A stretch of 64,000 nucleotides of DNA from Planctomycetota bacterium (GTDB taxonomy: Bacteria; Planctomycetota; SZUA-567; H5-PLA8): contig JAKLKQ010000009.1 in the NCBI GenBank assembly GCA_023150555.1, positions 16,669-80,668 on the forward strand. Direction: 5' to 3'. Of this stretch, positions 26,868 to 35,975 are shown one piece after another. Position numbers and translations under genes: made by a program. Positions within the stretch are counted from its first letter, which is position 1. Every line of letters starts with the position of its first letter. The notes beneath the pieces are model-generated. The model had not been told where the DNA came from and ran no database searches. It was given only the letters and a program-made list of their open reading frames with translations.

Positions 26868-28841
26868 ATGAACCAGAACCCCAGCGACACGCACTTCGAC
26901 CTGATCGTCGTCGGCGCCGGCCATGCCGGCTGCGAGGCCGCACTCGCCGCCGCGCGCATGGGCGCGAAGACCCTGCTGTTGACCATCTCGCTGGAAACCG
27001 TCGCGCAGATGTCGTGCAATCCGGCCATCGGCGGCACGGCGAAGGGCATCCTCACACGCGAGATCGACGCGCTGGGAGGCGCTCAGGGTTGGATCGCGGA
27101 CCGCAGCGGCATCCAGTTCCGCATGCTGAACCGCTCGCGCGGGCCCGCCGTGCAGTCGCCGCGCGCGCAATGCGACAAGCGCCTCTTCGCGGTCCTGATG
27201 AAGCAGCTTGCCGAGCGCACGCCGAATCTCACGCTGCGCCAGGAGATGGTCGATGAGCTGGTCCTCGAACCCGCCGGAGTGAACGGCGCCGCGGCGCTGG
27301 ATCGCTACACGCAGCGGCTCGCTCGTCTGCGCGAAGGCATCGCGCCCGATGCATTGAAAGAGCTTGCGCCGGAAGAAGGATCGGTGCGCGCTGTGGGCAT
27401 CCGCGGCGGCAGCGGCCTGACCTACACGGCCGGTGCGGTGATCCTGACGACGGGCACATTCCTGCGCGGATTGATTCACCAGGGCGCGAAGACCAGCCGC
27501 GGCGGGCGCGCGGGTGAGCAGGCCGCGATGAGCCTCAGCGGCTCGCTGGAGGCCCTGGGCTTCGACCTGCGCCGCCTGAAGACCGGCACGCCGCCGCGCT
27601 TGAACGGGCGCACCGTCGATACGCGCGGCCTGGAGCCGCAGTGGGGCGACGATCCGCCGCCGCCGTTCAGCTTCCGCACGGCCAAGATCGAACGCCCCAG
27701 CCTGCCGTGCTGGCTGACGCGCACCGACGCGCGCACGCACGACCTGATCCGCGCGAACCTGGACCGAGCGCCGCTGTTCACCGGGCAGATCCAAGGCGTC
27801 GGCCCGCGCTACTGCCCTTCCATCGAGGACAAGGTCGTGCGCTTCGCCGAGCGCGGCAGCCATCAGATTTTCCTCGAGCCCGAAGGCGAGCACACCGAGG
27901 AGATGTACGTCGCGGGCTTCTCGACGAGTCTCCCGCCCGAAGTGCAAATCGCGATGCTCAAGACGATCCCCGGCTGCCAGGACGCCGAGGTGTTGCGCTT
28001 CGGCTACGCCATCGAATACGACATGGCGCCGCCGCACCAGATCGACCCTACGCTGCGCACGCGCCGCGTGTCGAACCTCTACCTCGCCGGGCAGATCAAC
28101 GGCACCTCCGGTTACGAAGAGGCCGCCGGGCAGGGCCTGCTCGCCGGCATCAACGCCGTGCTGATGCTGCGCGGCGAGCCGCCCTTCGTGCTCGGGCGCG
28201 AGGAGGCCTACCTCGGCGTGCTGGTCGACGACCTCGTCACGAAGGAGATCCGAGAGCCCTACCGCCTCTTCACCAGCCGCAGCGAGTACCGCCTGCTGCT
28301 GCGCCAGGACAACGCCGACCGCCGCCTGGCCGCGCACGCACGCCGGCTGGGGCTGCTCGACGCACCCGCGCTGGAGGCGACCGCCGCAAAGACCGCGCGC
28401 ATCGGCGAAGCCACCTCGTACCTGCAGAAGCACCGCCCGCCGGGCGAGATGCGCACCTGGTGGGAGCGCCTGCGCAATCCCGAGCGCAGCCTCGCGACGC
28501 TGCGCGCCGAAGGGTTGTCCCTCGAGGCACCGCCGTCCGTAGAGGAGGCGCTGGAGATCGAGGCGCGTTACGACGGCTACCTGGCGCGCCAGCTCCGGCA
28601 GGTCGAACGCCTGCGCGAGATCGAGGCCCGCCGCCTGCCCGAGCGCCTCGACTTCGCCTCCGTACCCGGCCTGGGCAGGGAGGCCGCGGAGAAACTCGCA
28701 CGCCACCGCCCCCAGACCTTCGGCCAGGCCCTGCGACTGGACGGCGTCACGCCCGCCGACGTCTCGCTGCTGGACATCTACCTGCGCACCGGCGCGCGCC
28801 CGCCGCTGGCCGCCGCGGGAGCGGAAATGGAGAGCGCCTGA
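26868..28841 (+). CDS. mnmG: tRNA uridine-5-carboxymethylaminomethyl modification enzyme
   Basis: This 657-residue FAD protein works with MnmE to modify U34 of tRNAs that read split codon boxes. It has the N-terminal dinucleotide fold IVVGAGHAGCEAALAAARMG, the family block MSCNPAIGGTAKG, the tRNA segment RGPAVQSPRAQCD and the motif INGTSGYEEAAGQGL. The C-terminal helical domain ends in a typical TPADVSLLDIYL region. The length is slightly above the 620-630 norm. mnmE is not in the window. Confidence 0.96.
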   Translation: MNQNPSDTHFDLIVVGAGHAGCEAALAAARMGAKTLLLTISLETVAQMSCNPAIGGTAKGILTREIDALGGAQGWIADRSGIQFRMLNRSRGPAVQSPRAQCDKRLFAVLMKQLAERTPNLTLRQEMVDELVLEPAGVNGAAALDRYTQRLARLREGIAPDALKELAPEEGSVRAVGIRGGSGLTYTAGAVILTTGTFLRGLIHQGAKTSRGGRAGEQAAMSLSGSLEALGFDLRRLKTGTPPRLNGRTVDTRGLEPQWGDDPPPPFSFRTAKIERPSLPCWLTRTDARTHDLIRANLDRAPLFTGQIQGVGPRYCPSIEDKVVRFAERGSHQIFLEPEGEHTEEMYVAGFSTSLPPEVQIAMLKTIPGCQDAEVLRFGYAIEYDMAPPHQIDPTLRTRRVSNLYLAGQINGTSGYEEAAGQGLLAGINAVLMLRGEPPFVLGREEAYLGVLVDDLVTKEIREPYRLFTSRSEYRLLLRQDNADRRLAAHARRLGLLDAPALEATAAKTARIGEATSYLQKHRPPGEMRTWWERLRNPERSLATLRAEGLSLEAPPSVEEALEIEARYDGYLARQLRQVERLREIEARRLPERLDFASVPGLGREAAEKLARHRPQTFGQALRLDGVTPADVSLLDIYLRTGARPPLAAAGAEMESA

Positions 28842-28843
28842 CC

Positions 28844-30703
28844 GTGCGCACTTCGCGCCACTGCGTGCGGGTACCGGCCCTGGCCGCACTCTGCGCGCTC
28901 GCCGCAGGCCTGCAAGCCCGCGAGGACGTGCTGGAAAGCGTACTGCCGGTCAGCGGGCCGGAAGTGGTGCTCGCCCGTACGTTCCTGGGGCACCATCACC
29001 CCGGCTCGGTCTTCGTGATGGAAGGCGAAGTCCGCGGCGCCGACGGATTCGAAGGCGGCGTGCGCGTGGTCCAGGAGCCGCAGCCTGACGCCGGCCCGCA
29101 GTTCGGCCAGCCGCTCGCCTTCCGTGCCGGCGTTCCGGCGGCCTTCCGCTTTCCTGTGCGCGCGCCCACCGGCGGCGCCTCGTTGAACCTCGAAGTCTAC
29201 CGCACCACGGCCGACGGCGGGCGGCAGGTGCTCTTCCGCGCGCCGCTGACCGCGCACCTGGAGCCCGTAGGCCCCGCCGAGCGCATCGTGCTGGCGTGCG
29301 GCGAGCCGCATTCGCTGCCGGCCGCCTGGCACGTCACCGAACGCACCGGCGCGCAGCTGCCCGAGGACGCCTGGGCCTACGAAAGCGTCGACCTGGTGGT
29401 GCTCGGGCGCGGAGCTTTCCAGCAGACCACCGCGTCCGCCCAGGCCGCGCTGCGCGCGTGGCTGCTGGGCGGCGGGCGCGTGCTGATCACCGGCACCGAC
29501 GCGCTGATCGGCGCCGTGCGCGCCGGGCTGCTGCCGGTGAAGAGCGACCTGGAAGCGCTGGACGCCGCGAGCCTGATCGCGGCCCTGCAGCTCACCGACG
29601 CCGACGTCGTGCGCGACCCGCAGACCACCGAGGTCGTCTTCGCGCGCTTCCAACTCGGCTTCGGCCGCGGGATCTTCTTCTTCGAACAAGCCTCGGGGCC
29701 CGCTCTGCGCCGCGCCTCGGGGCAGGCCCTCGGCAGCCCCGCCCTGGAGCCCCACCGCCCGAAGCGCCCCGACGCGACGGTGTGGAGCCAGCCCTTCGAT
29801 TTCTTCAACACAGGCGCCGTCGGCTCCATGCGCAGGCGCCAGACGGCCTTCTGGGCCACCATCGGCGCGGTCTGCCTGCTGGCGCTGCTGGCGTACACGG
29901 CCACCGTCCGCACGCGCTACCTCAGCGCCGGGCTGGCCCTGGGCGGCGTGGCCCTGCTGGCCTCGTACCTCGCCGGTTCCTTCCCGGCGCCCGAGGCCGT
30001 CGTCTCGCGCGTGGAGCTGGCCGAATACGCCGCCGACGGCCGCGCGCTTCGGCGCACCGAGTTCGCCTACCTCGATGCCCAGGCCGACCTTGCGAATCTC
30101 GAGGTCGCCGGACCGGCCGGCGGGATGCTCTGCCAGGTCTATTACAAGGACGACGAGCGCAAGCAGGCGCGAGTGGACCTGAGCGCCGGCGATGGGCTGC
30201 GCTACCGCTTCCGGCCCGTCTACCCGGCGCCGCTGCCGCCGCTCTTCCGCGCCGATTCCGTCGAGCCCGCCGAGGCGCTCGACGGGCGGCCGCTGACGCT
30301 GCCGGCGGGCCCGGATGGCGCTTCGTTTAGCCTGCGCGGCGTGCCTTCCCTGCAGGGCCTGCCGCGCACGAAGCTGGCCGTCTGGGTGCCCGCACAGGGC
30401 CCCAAGCGCACGCTGAAAGACCCCTTCGGCACGCCGAAACTCGCCGGCTACGAGGGCGAACAAAAGGCCCTCCGCGACGCCTTTCCCGCGCTGGCCGAGA
30501 CCGACCTCACGCGGCACGCGCAGGCGCTGGCCTGGGCGCTCGCACAAGCCGCCGCTCGCGGGCGCGGTACGCTGGTGTTCTTCGAGGAAGCCGCGCCGGG
30601 CGCTGCGGGCGAGGACGCGCTTGTGCGCTTCGAAGGGCTGCGCGAGGAGACCGGGCCGCGCTTCCGCGCCGTAATGGCCGACGCCACGCTGGATAAGCCC
30701 TGA
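28844..30703 (+). CDS. large membrane protein, unknown (BatA-like layout)
   Basis: This 619-residue protein starts at GTG 28844, two bases after the mnmG stop. It has a signal-like N-terminus (ALAALCALAAGLQA), a beta-rich extracytoplasmic half, a glutamine-amidotransferase-like Rossmann segment (AWLLGGGRVLITGTDALIG, about 205-225), then two central helices (AFWATIGAVCLLALLAYTA and GLALGGVALLASYLAGSF, about 345-390) and a second soluble half. I recognise no family with confidence. The arrangement resembles the large membrane proteins that accompany vWA/MoxR systems in Planctomycetota. Confidence 0.55.
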   Translation: MRTSRHCVRVPALAALCALAAGLQAREDVLESVLPVSGPEVVLARTFLGHHHPGSVFVMEGEVRGADGFEGGVRVVQEPQPDAGPQFGQPLAFRAGVPAAFRFPVRAPTGGASLNLEVYRTTADGGRQVLFRAPLTAHLEPVGPAERIVLACGEPHSLPAAWHVTERTGAQLPEDAWAYESVDLVVLGRGAFQQTTASAQAALRAWLLGGGRVLITGTDALIGAVRAGLLPVKSDLEALDAASLIAALQLTDADVVRDPQTTEVVFARFQLGFGRGIFFFEQASGPALRRASGQALGSPALEPHRPKRPDATVWSQPFDFFNTGAVGSMRRRQTAFWATIGAVCLLALLAYTATVRTRYLSAGLALGGVALLASYLAGSFPAPEAVVSRVELAEYAADGRALRRTEFAYLDAQADLANLEVAGPAGGMLCQVYYKDDERKQARVDLSAGDGLRYRFRPVYPAPLPPLFRADSVEPAEALDGRPLTLPAGPDGASFSLRGVPSLQGLPRTKLAVWVPAQGPKRTLKDPFGTPKLAGYEGEQKALRDAFPALAETDLTRHAQALAWALAQAAARGRGTLVFFEEAAPGAAGEDALVRFEGLREETGPRFRAVMADATLDKP

Positions 30704-30808
30704 ACCGGCGCGCGAGCCTGTTGCAATCCCGCGATATCTTCGCTACCTTGCTTTCGGAATTTCCCGGCGGCGCAGGGCTTAGATATACCTCAATCCAGGC
30801 GAGCAATC

Positions 30809-31522
30809 ATGCTGGTCATCCCCGCAGTGGACATCAAGAATGGCAAGGCGGTGCGGCTGATCCAGGGCAAGGCCGACCGCGAGACGGTCTACGACGAGGA
30901 TCCCGTCAACGCCGCGCGGCGCTGGGTCGAGGCCGGCGCGCAGCGCGTGCACATCGTGGACCTGGACGGCGCCTTTGAAGGCCACCCGCGCAACGCCGGC
31001 ATCACCCTCGAGATCCTGATGGCCCTGCCCGAGGTCGAGTTCGAGATCGGTGGCGGGTTGCGCACGGCCGAGGCCGTCGCGGCGTTCATGAACGCCGACG
31101 CGGCGCGCTGCGTAATCGGGACGATGGCCGTCGAAGACCGCGAATTCCTGACACAACTCACCGAGACCTACCCCGGGCGCATCAGCCTGGGCCTGGACGC
31201 CAAGGATGGAATGGTCGTCACCAAAGGCTGGGTCGACGTGAGCGAAACACGCGCGGTGGACCTTTTGGGCGAACTCGCCGACTTGAAACTCGCCGAGGTC
31301 ATCTACACGGACATCGACCGCGACGGCATGCTGGGAGGCCCGAACTTCAAGCGCCTCGAGGAAGTCCAGAAGGCCAGCCCCTTCCCCCTGATCGCCAGCG
31401 GCGGCGTGACAACCATCGACAACCTCAAGCGCCTGAAGCAGATGGACGTTTACGGCTGCATCGTGGGCAAGGCGCTTTACGACGGCCGCATGAAGATCGA
31501 AGTGGCCCTCGCCCTGCAGTAA
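30809..31522 (+). CDS. hisA: phosphoribosylformimino-5-aminoimidazole carboxamide ribotide isomerase
   Basis: This 237-residue TIM barrel catalyses the Amadori rearrangement in histidine synthesis. Catalytic Asp8 lies in IPAVDIKNGKAVRL and the second Asp (about 171) in YTDIDRDGML. Phosphate-binding loops EIGGGLR and ASGGVTT are present. The N-terminal Asp-Ile and the GMLGGPNF segment fit HisA rather than HisF. It stands alone; hisH lies about 10 kb upstream on the same strand. Confidence 0.92.
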   Translation: MLVIPAVDIKNGKAVRLIQGKADRETVYDEDPVNAARRWVEAGAQRVHIVDLDGAFEGHPRNAGITLEILMALPEVEFEIGGGLRTAEAVAAFMNADAARCVIGTMAVEDREFLTQLTETYPGRISLGLDAKDGMVVTKGWVDVSETRAVDLLGELADLKLAEVIYTDIDRDGMLGGPNFKRLEEVQKASPFPLIASGGVTTIDNLKRLKQMDVYGCIVGKALYDGRMKIEVALALQ

Positions 31523-31574
31523 GAGGCTGTTTCCTTACCTACCTCCTGCAAGGCTGGCTTCGGAAAAGCCTCTT
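31521..31574 (+). terminator. weak stem-loop after hisA
   Basis: AAGAGGCT...TTTCC (31521-31534) can pair imperfectly with GGAAAAGCCTCTT (31562-31574) right after the hisA stop. There is no clear U-run downstream, so this may be a weak terminator or only an RNA-stability stem. Confidence 0.3.
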
Positions 31575-31664
31575 CCACGCCCGGTCTTGACCCGAACGCT
31601 CCAGCCGAGTCTAATGGTTGTGCCGTAGGCGTTTACCGCGATTCGACCGAGGGACCGCGCGCTC

Positions 31665-33719
31665 GTGGACTTTTCCCTGTACGGACACGCTTGGCAGGCC
31701 GTGCTGATGTTCCTGGCGGGCCTGGTAAGCATCCTCGCCAGCATGGTCGGGTACCTCAAGACCGGCGGCGGCGAGGACCTGCTCCAGCACGCCCTGATCA
31801 GCTTCCGCCCTGCGGATACCCAGGGCCGCGCGACCTTCGACGCTCCGCTGGAGTGGAACTTCGAGGCCAGCACGCTGACCGTGCGCGGCCTGAAGCACCC
31901 CGACGTCGGCGACAAGGAAAACAGGATCTCGGGCCTGCACGCCGACCAGGTGACGGTGAAGGTCGACTTCTGGCCCTGGCCGCCGCGCATCGATTCGGTG
32001 ACCGTCAGCGGCATGCGCGGACTGAAGGCCCACGTCCAGCCGGGCTTTCTGCAGCGCGGCGGCACCTACCCCAGCGCCCCGCCCTTCCCCGTCTACATTG
32101 AGAAGGTCGACATCGAAGCGCAGATCGGCACCGGGCCAGCCCTGAAGCTTCAGGACTGCAGCGGCAGCGTGAAGCCCGGCAACCTGAAGCCCGACGACAC
32201 CCGCGAGATCCTGGGCCAGTTCAGCTTCGAGAAGCTCAACAACGAAGACTTTCACCTCGCCGTCGACTCCCAGGCCGGCGGACGCTGGACCCTGCGGGGC
32301 GAGAACCTGAACCTCGACACGCGGCGCTTCCAAACCCCACCCGATGCCAAGCAGCCCGAACCGCTTGAAGTCGACCCTCTGGCCCTGCTGGTGCGGGCGC
32401 TGTTGACCGGCGAAAGCGGCGCGCGCGGCAAGATCGCCAGCCTGCGCGTGGAACTGACGCCGCGCGCCGGCGGACGCGACTTCGAGTGCGAAGGCCACGT
32501 CGCTTACAGCGACCTGGAGCTGCACCTGCCGCCCCGCGACGTCCCCGCCGGCGAGGCCGTGCCGAGCTTCCTGAGCTGGATGCTGGGCGGCAAGAAGACG
32601 CTCTGGCCGCCGTGGCTGCTGGCCGACTCGATCCGTACCGGCAGCGAAGGGCGCATCAGCTTCCACATGCGCGGCGACCGCCTGGAGTTCAACTGCGACG
32701 AGGGCCCGGGCAGCGCCTTCACGCCCATCACCGGCGACACCGCGCTGGCGCCGCTGGAATCCTTCCGCGGCAGTGTGATCACCGACGCCTCCAATCGCCC
32801 TCAGCGCGTGGTGCTGCGCGGGTTCCTGGGCGATTCGCTCAGCGCCGAACTGCGCATGCAGCGCGAGGACGACGGCGCGCGCATCAACGAACTGCTGCTG
32901 GAGCCCCGCGCGGCCGGCGCCGAGGCCATCAAGTTCGGCGACCCGCTCTGGCGCTTCCGCAGCCGCGTGGTCGACAACAGCCGCGCCCAGGGCGGCGACC
33001 GCCCGCTGGTGGCCTTCGACGTCGAGATCGCCAGCAGCAACCGGCCCGACCCCGGCCTGCTGCCGCCGGGCGTCCGCGACATCAAGGGGCGCCTGCGCAT
33101 CGAGGGCGCCTACCGCACCGACCGCAATCTGGACATGGACGTGAAGTGGACCGACGGCGGGCTGGTCTACGGCGGCGAGACCGACGGCGAACACCCGCTG
33201 AAAGAGCAGGCCTACGGCTTGCTGGTCACCAACCTCAACAAGCTCTGGGGCGCCGCCAAGGAACCGTGGCGCCTCCAGGACGTCAACCTGGCCGGGCACA
33301 TCCAGGGCCGCTTCGACGCCGACGGCCGCTGGCTTGAGACGGAACTCAGCGACTGGAAACTCGCCAGCGGCACCATCAGTTACAAAGGCCTGACGACCGA
33401 CCTGGGCAAGGCCAACCTCGGCGCCTTCGGCAGCTACAAGCGCGTCACCGACGCCGACGGCGGCACCGAGTTCCGCTTCAAATTCGGCTCGCCCAGCGGC
33501 GCGGAGGAACTCACCTGGTTCATGGAACTCCGCGGGCGCCTGAAGGGCGACGGCACCGGCGAGATCCGATTCATCGAGGAAAAGGTGCCCCTGGCCACGC
33601 ACCCCGACCGGGCCAGCATCCCCAAGGAGATGATCGAGGGCTGGTGGTCGGAGACGGTCCGGCGGCGCACCATCCTGCGCCTGCCCGGCGGCGAGATCGA
33701 ACGGCAGCCGCTCAAGTAG
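31665..33719 (+). CDS. membrane-anchored AsmA-like protein, unknown
   Basis: This 684-residue protein starts at GTG 31665, with one N-terminal helix (AVLMFLAGLVSILASMVGYL, about 12-31) and a long, repetitive beta-rich region. Strand-turn patterns such as STLTVRGLKHPDVGD, IDSVTVSGMRGLKAHV and LQDVNLAGHIQGRFDADGR recall the AsmA/DUF3971 group of bridge-like lipid-transfer proteins in the envelope. The match is by pattern only. It is followed 26 bases later by the ASKHA protein. The role is unknown. Confidence 0.6.
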   Translation: MDFSLYGHAWQAVLMFLAGLVSILASMVGYLKTGGGEDLLQHALISFRPADTQGRATFDAPLEWNFEASTLTVRGLKHPDVGDKENRISGLHADQVTVKVDFWPWPPRIDSVTVSGMRGLKAHVQPGFLQRGGTYPSAPPFPVYIEKVDIEAQIGTGPALKLQDCSGSVKPGNLKPDDTREILGQFSFEKLNNEDFHLAVDSQAGGRWTLRGENLNLDTRRFQTPPDAKQPEPLEVDPLALLVRALLTGESGARGKIASLRVELTPRAGGRDFECEGHVAYSDLELHLPPRDVPAGEAVPSFLSWMLGGKKTLWPPWLLADSIRTGSEGRISFHMRGDRLEFNCDEGPGSAFTPITGDTALAPLESFRGSVITDASNRPQRVVLRGFLGDSLSAELRMQREDDGARINELLLEPRAAGAEAIKFGDPLWRFRSRVVDNSRAQGGDRPLVAFDVEIASSNRPDPGLLPPGVRDIKGRLRIEGAYRTDRNLDMDVKWTDGGLVYGGETDGEHPLKEQAYGLLVTNLNKLWGAAKEPWRLQDVNLAGHIQGRFDADGRWLETELSDWKLASGTISYKGLTTDLGKANLGAFGSYKRVTDADGGTEFRFKFGSPSGAEELTWFMELRGRLKGDGTGEIRFIEEKVPLATHPDRASIPKEMIEGWWSETVRRRTILRLPGGEIERQPLK

Positions 33720-33745
33720 GACCCGTCCCCGGGCAAGGAACGAGC

Positions 33746-35623
33746 GTGCACAAGGTAAAGATCCTTCCCGACAACGCGACGATCGAGATCAAGGACGGCG
33801 ACACCGTCTTCGACGCGTGCTGCCGCGCCGGCATCCTGATCCAGTCGGCCTGCGGCGGCGTCGGCTCGTGCACCAAGTGTGTAGTCCGCGTGCGCGAAGG
33901 CAACGCCCCGCCCTCGCCCCACGGCACCCGCAACCTGACCGCCAAGGAAATCCAGGACGGCTACCGCCTCAGCTGCCAGCTGGGCGTGCACAACGACCTG
34001 ACCATCGAGATCCCGCCGGGCTCGCGATTCTACGGCGAGCAGATCCTGACCGTCGGCGGGGCCTCCGTCGCCGACAACGGTCTTAACCCCAACGTGCGGC
34101 AGTACTACCTGCAGCTGCCCGAGCCGCATCTCGAGGACCAGGTGGGCGACTTCGAACGCATCGCGCGCATGCTTGCCCGCGACGTCCCCGAGCTAAAGTG
34201 CGACCTCGAGCAGCTCCGCGACCTCGACGCCCTGCTGCGCGAGAGCGACTTCAAGGTCACCGTCACCGTCTGCGGCTCGCGGCTGCTGAAGACCGAGCCC
34301 GGCAACACGCGCGGGCGCGTCTACGGCGTGGCCTGCGATATCGGCACCACCACCGTCGCCGGCTACCTGCTGGACCTGACCACCGGGCGCGAACTGGCCG
34401 TCGCCAGCCGCAGCAACCCGCAGGCCGCCTACGGCCACGACGTGCTGGCGCGCGGCGATTACGCCGACCGCGGACCTGCCGAACGCCGTGAGCTGCAAGA
34501 CCTTATAGTGAAATGCGTGCAGGACATCGCCGAGGAATGCTGCAAGAAAGCGCGCGTCGCGCCGGAGCACGTCTACGAAGTCGTGCTGGCCGGCAACACG
34601 ATCATGACACACCTGCTCTTCGCGCTAAATCCGCGGCAGATCACGGTTTCGCCGTTCACGCCGATCTACGCCAAGGCCTTCAAGGTGCCCGCGCGCGAGA
34701 TCGGCCTGGACCTCAGCCGCTGGACGATGGTCTACGCGCTGCCGAGCGTCGCCGGCTACGTCGGCGGGGACATCACCGCGGGGATGCTTGCCACGGATCT
34801 CCGCAACCGCGAACGACTTACGCTCTTCGTGGACATCGGCACCAACGGCGAGATCGTGCTCGGCAACAACACGCGCATGATCAGCTGCGCCGCGCCGGCC
34901 GGCCCGGCCTTCGAAGGCGCCAAGATCTCCTGCGGGCTGCGCGCGATGAGCGGCGCGATCGACGCCGTGGGCTACGACGCCGTGGAGCAGGATCTCTACG
35001 TCACGACGATCGGAGACCAGGCCGCGCGGGGCATCTGCGGCACCGGGCTCATCGACGCCGTGGCAACGTTCCTGGAGCACGGACTCGTCGACGCCAGCGG
35101 CCGCGTGGTCGATCCCGAGGAAGCTCAAGGCCAGCTGCCGCCGAAACTTGCAGCGCGCGTCGTGCACGGCGACAACGGCAGCGACATCCTGCTGGTGCCG
35201 GTCGAAGAGACCCTCGAGAAGCGCCGGGACATCCGTCTCACGCAGCGCGACATCCGCGAGCTGCAGCTGGCCAAGGGCGCGATCCGCGCCGGCGTGGACA
35301 TGGCGCTGCTGGTCTGGGGCGTCACCGGCGACGAGCTCGATCGCGTCCTAATTGCCGGCGGCTTCGGGAATTACATCAAACCTGAGGCTGCGAAAAAAAT
35401 CGGGCTCTTCCCGCCCGAAGTCACCATCGAGCAGCTCGAGTTCGTCGGCAACACCGCGGCCGTGGGCGCGAAGCTGTGCCTGGCCGATGCCGAGCAGCGC
35501 GCGCGCGTCGAGCGCCTGCCGCAAGACATTGAGTACATTGAGCTTAGTGGCCGCAAGGACTTCCCCGACGTATTCATGAGCGCCATGCTCTTCCCCGGCG
35601 CCGATGGCTTCGAAGACGAGTGA
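33746..35623 (+). CDS. 2Fe-2S/ASKHA-domain reductive activator of corrinoid enzymes
   Basis: This 625-residue protein begins with a plant-type 2Fe-2S ferredoxin domain (Cys36-x5-Cys42-x2-Cys45 and Cys77). A middle domain follows, then the DUF4445/ASKHA ATPase domain with the phosphate loop CDIGTTTVAGYLLD (about 195-208), FVDIGTNGEIVLGN and AGGFGNY. Known members (RamA/RACE type) use ATP to reduce inactive cob(II)amide of corrinoid methyltransferases back to cob(I). The start is GTG 33746 with AAGGA upstream. No corrinoid protein or methyltransferase is in the window, so its partner is unknown. Confidence 0.85.
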   Translation: MHKVKILPDNATIEIKDGDTVFDACCRAGILIQSACGGVGSCTKCVVRVREGNAPPSPHGTRNLTAKEIQDGYRLSCQLGVHNDLTIEIPPGSRFYGEQILTVGGASVADNGLNPNVRQYYLQLPEPHLEDQVGDFERIARMLARDVPELKCDLEQLRDLDALLRESDFKVTVTVCGSRLLKTEPGNTRGRVYGVACDIGTTTVAGYLLDLTTGRELAVASRSNPQAAYGHDVLARGDYADRGPAERRELQDLIVKCVQDIAEECCKKARVAPEHVYEVVLAGNTIMTHLLFALNPRQITVSPFTPIYAKAFKVPAREIGLDLSRWTMVYALPSVAGYVGGDITAGMLATDLRNRERLTLFVDIGTNGEIVLGNNTRMISCAAPAGPAFEGAKISCGLRAMSGAIDAVGYDAVEQDLYVTTIGDQAARGICGTGLIDAVATFLEHGLVDASGRVVDPEEAQGQLPPKLAARVVHGDNGSDILLVPVEETLEKRRDIRLTQRDIRELQLAKGAIRAGVDMALLVWGVTGDELDRVLIAGGFGNYIKPEAAKKIGLFPPEVTIEQLEFVGNTAAVGAKLCLADAEQRARVERLPQDIEYIELSGRKDFPDVFMSAMLFPGADGFEDE

Positions 35624-35660
35624 CCGAACCGGCGTCCGGCCGAATGCGTAAATCGGCAGT

Positions 35661-35674
35661 CGCGAAATTTCGCG
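35661..35674. repeat. 14-bp perfect palindrome
   Basis: CGCGAAATTTCGCG is a perfect palindrome at 35661-35674, immediately followed by GCACTTCGTGC at 35677-35687. Both lie in the non-coding gap 35624-35975, which is visibly richer in A+T than the flanking genes. Confidence 0.7.
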
Positions 35675-35770
35675 ACGCACTTCGTGCAACGCGCCTTTTG
35701 GTAACGATTTCTTTACACACGTGGGGAATTCCACTTCTTTACCGGAACATGGTGCAATTTCTCGCGAAGA

Positions 35771-35869
35771 ATAAGGACTTACAAGATAGCTGCACTACGT
35801 GCAATAAGGGCTTATGTGAATTTTGCACCTCGTGCAACTAGGATTTATAAGAACGCTGCACGCCGTGCT
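35771..35869. repeat. three degenerate 33-bp tandem repeats, each ending in a TGCAC-n2-CGTGC palindrome
   Basis: Units 35771-35803, 35804-35836 and 35837-35869 align without gaps. The first half follows ATAAGGNCTTA and the second half is a palindrome: TGCACTACGTGCA, TGCACCTCGTGCA, TGCACGCCGTGCT. Further half-matches lie at 35677-35687 and 35870-35882. The 33-bp pitch is three helical turns, so the palindromes face the same side of the DNA. It is also 11 codons: in one frame the units read as CxxC-bearing peptides (CTTC, CTSC, CTPC, then CATC) broken by TAG and TAA. Operator or iteron array, or a decayed Cys-rich repeat gene, are both possible. Confidence 0.7.
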
Positions 35870-35880
35870 GCGCGACGTGC

Positions 35881-35936
35881 AATGACCTCCTTTTGGTCAT
35901 TACGAAAAGGCGCCGCCACCTTATCATGAGGCGCCT
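35881..35936. repeat. two hairpins upstream of the WecA-type gene
   Basis: AATGACC (35881-35887) pairs with GGTCATT (35895-35901), and AGGCGCC (35908-35914) pairs with GGCGCCT (35930-35936). The second is followed by an A/T-rich stretch ending in TTTTT (35946-35950), so it could act as an attenuator or terminator before the gene at 35976. Confidence 0.5.
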
Positions 35937-35975
35937 GCGAAAAAGTTTTTGAGCCGCGGACGACGAGGAGCCTCC

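Noticed and set aside
31611..33602. 663-codon - strand frame opposite the AsmA-like gene
   Set aside because: Repetitive Val/Ala/Gly/Gln composition typical of antisense frames; the + strand protein has a proper membrane anchor and start.
35771..35869. CRISPR array
   Set aside because: Units are contiguous and degenerate with no unique spacers, only three copies, and no cas genes are present.
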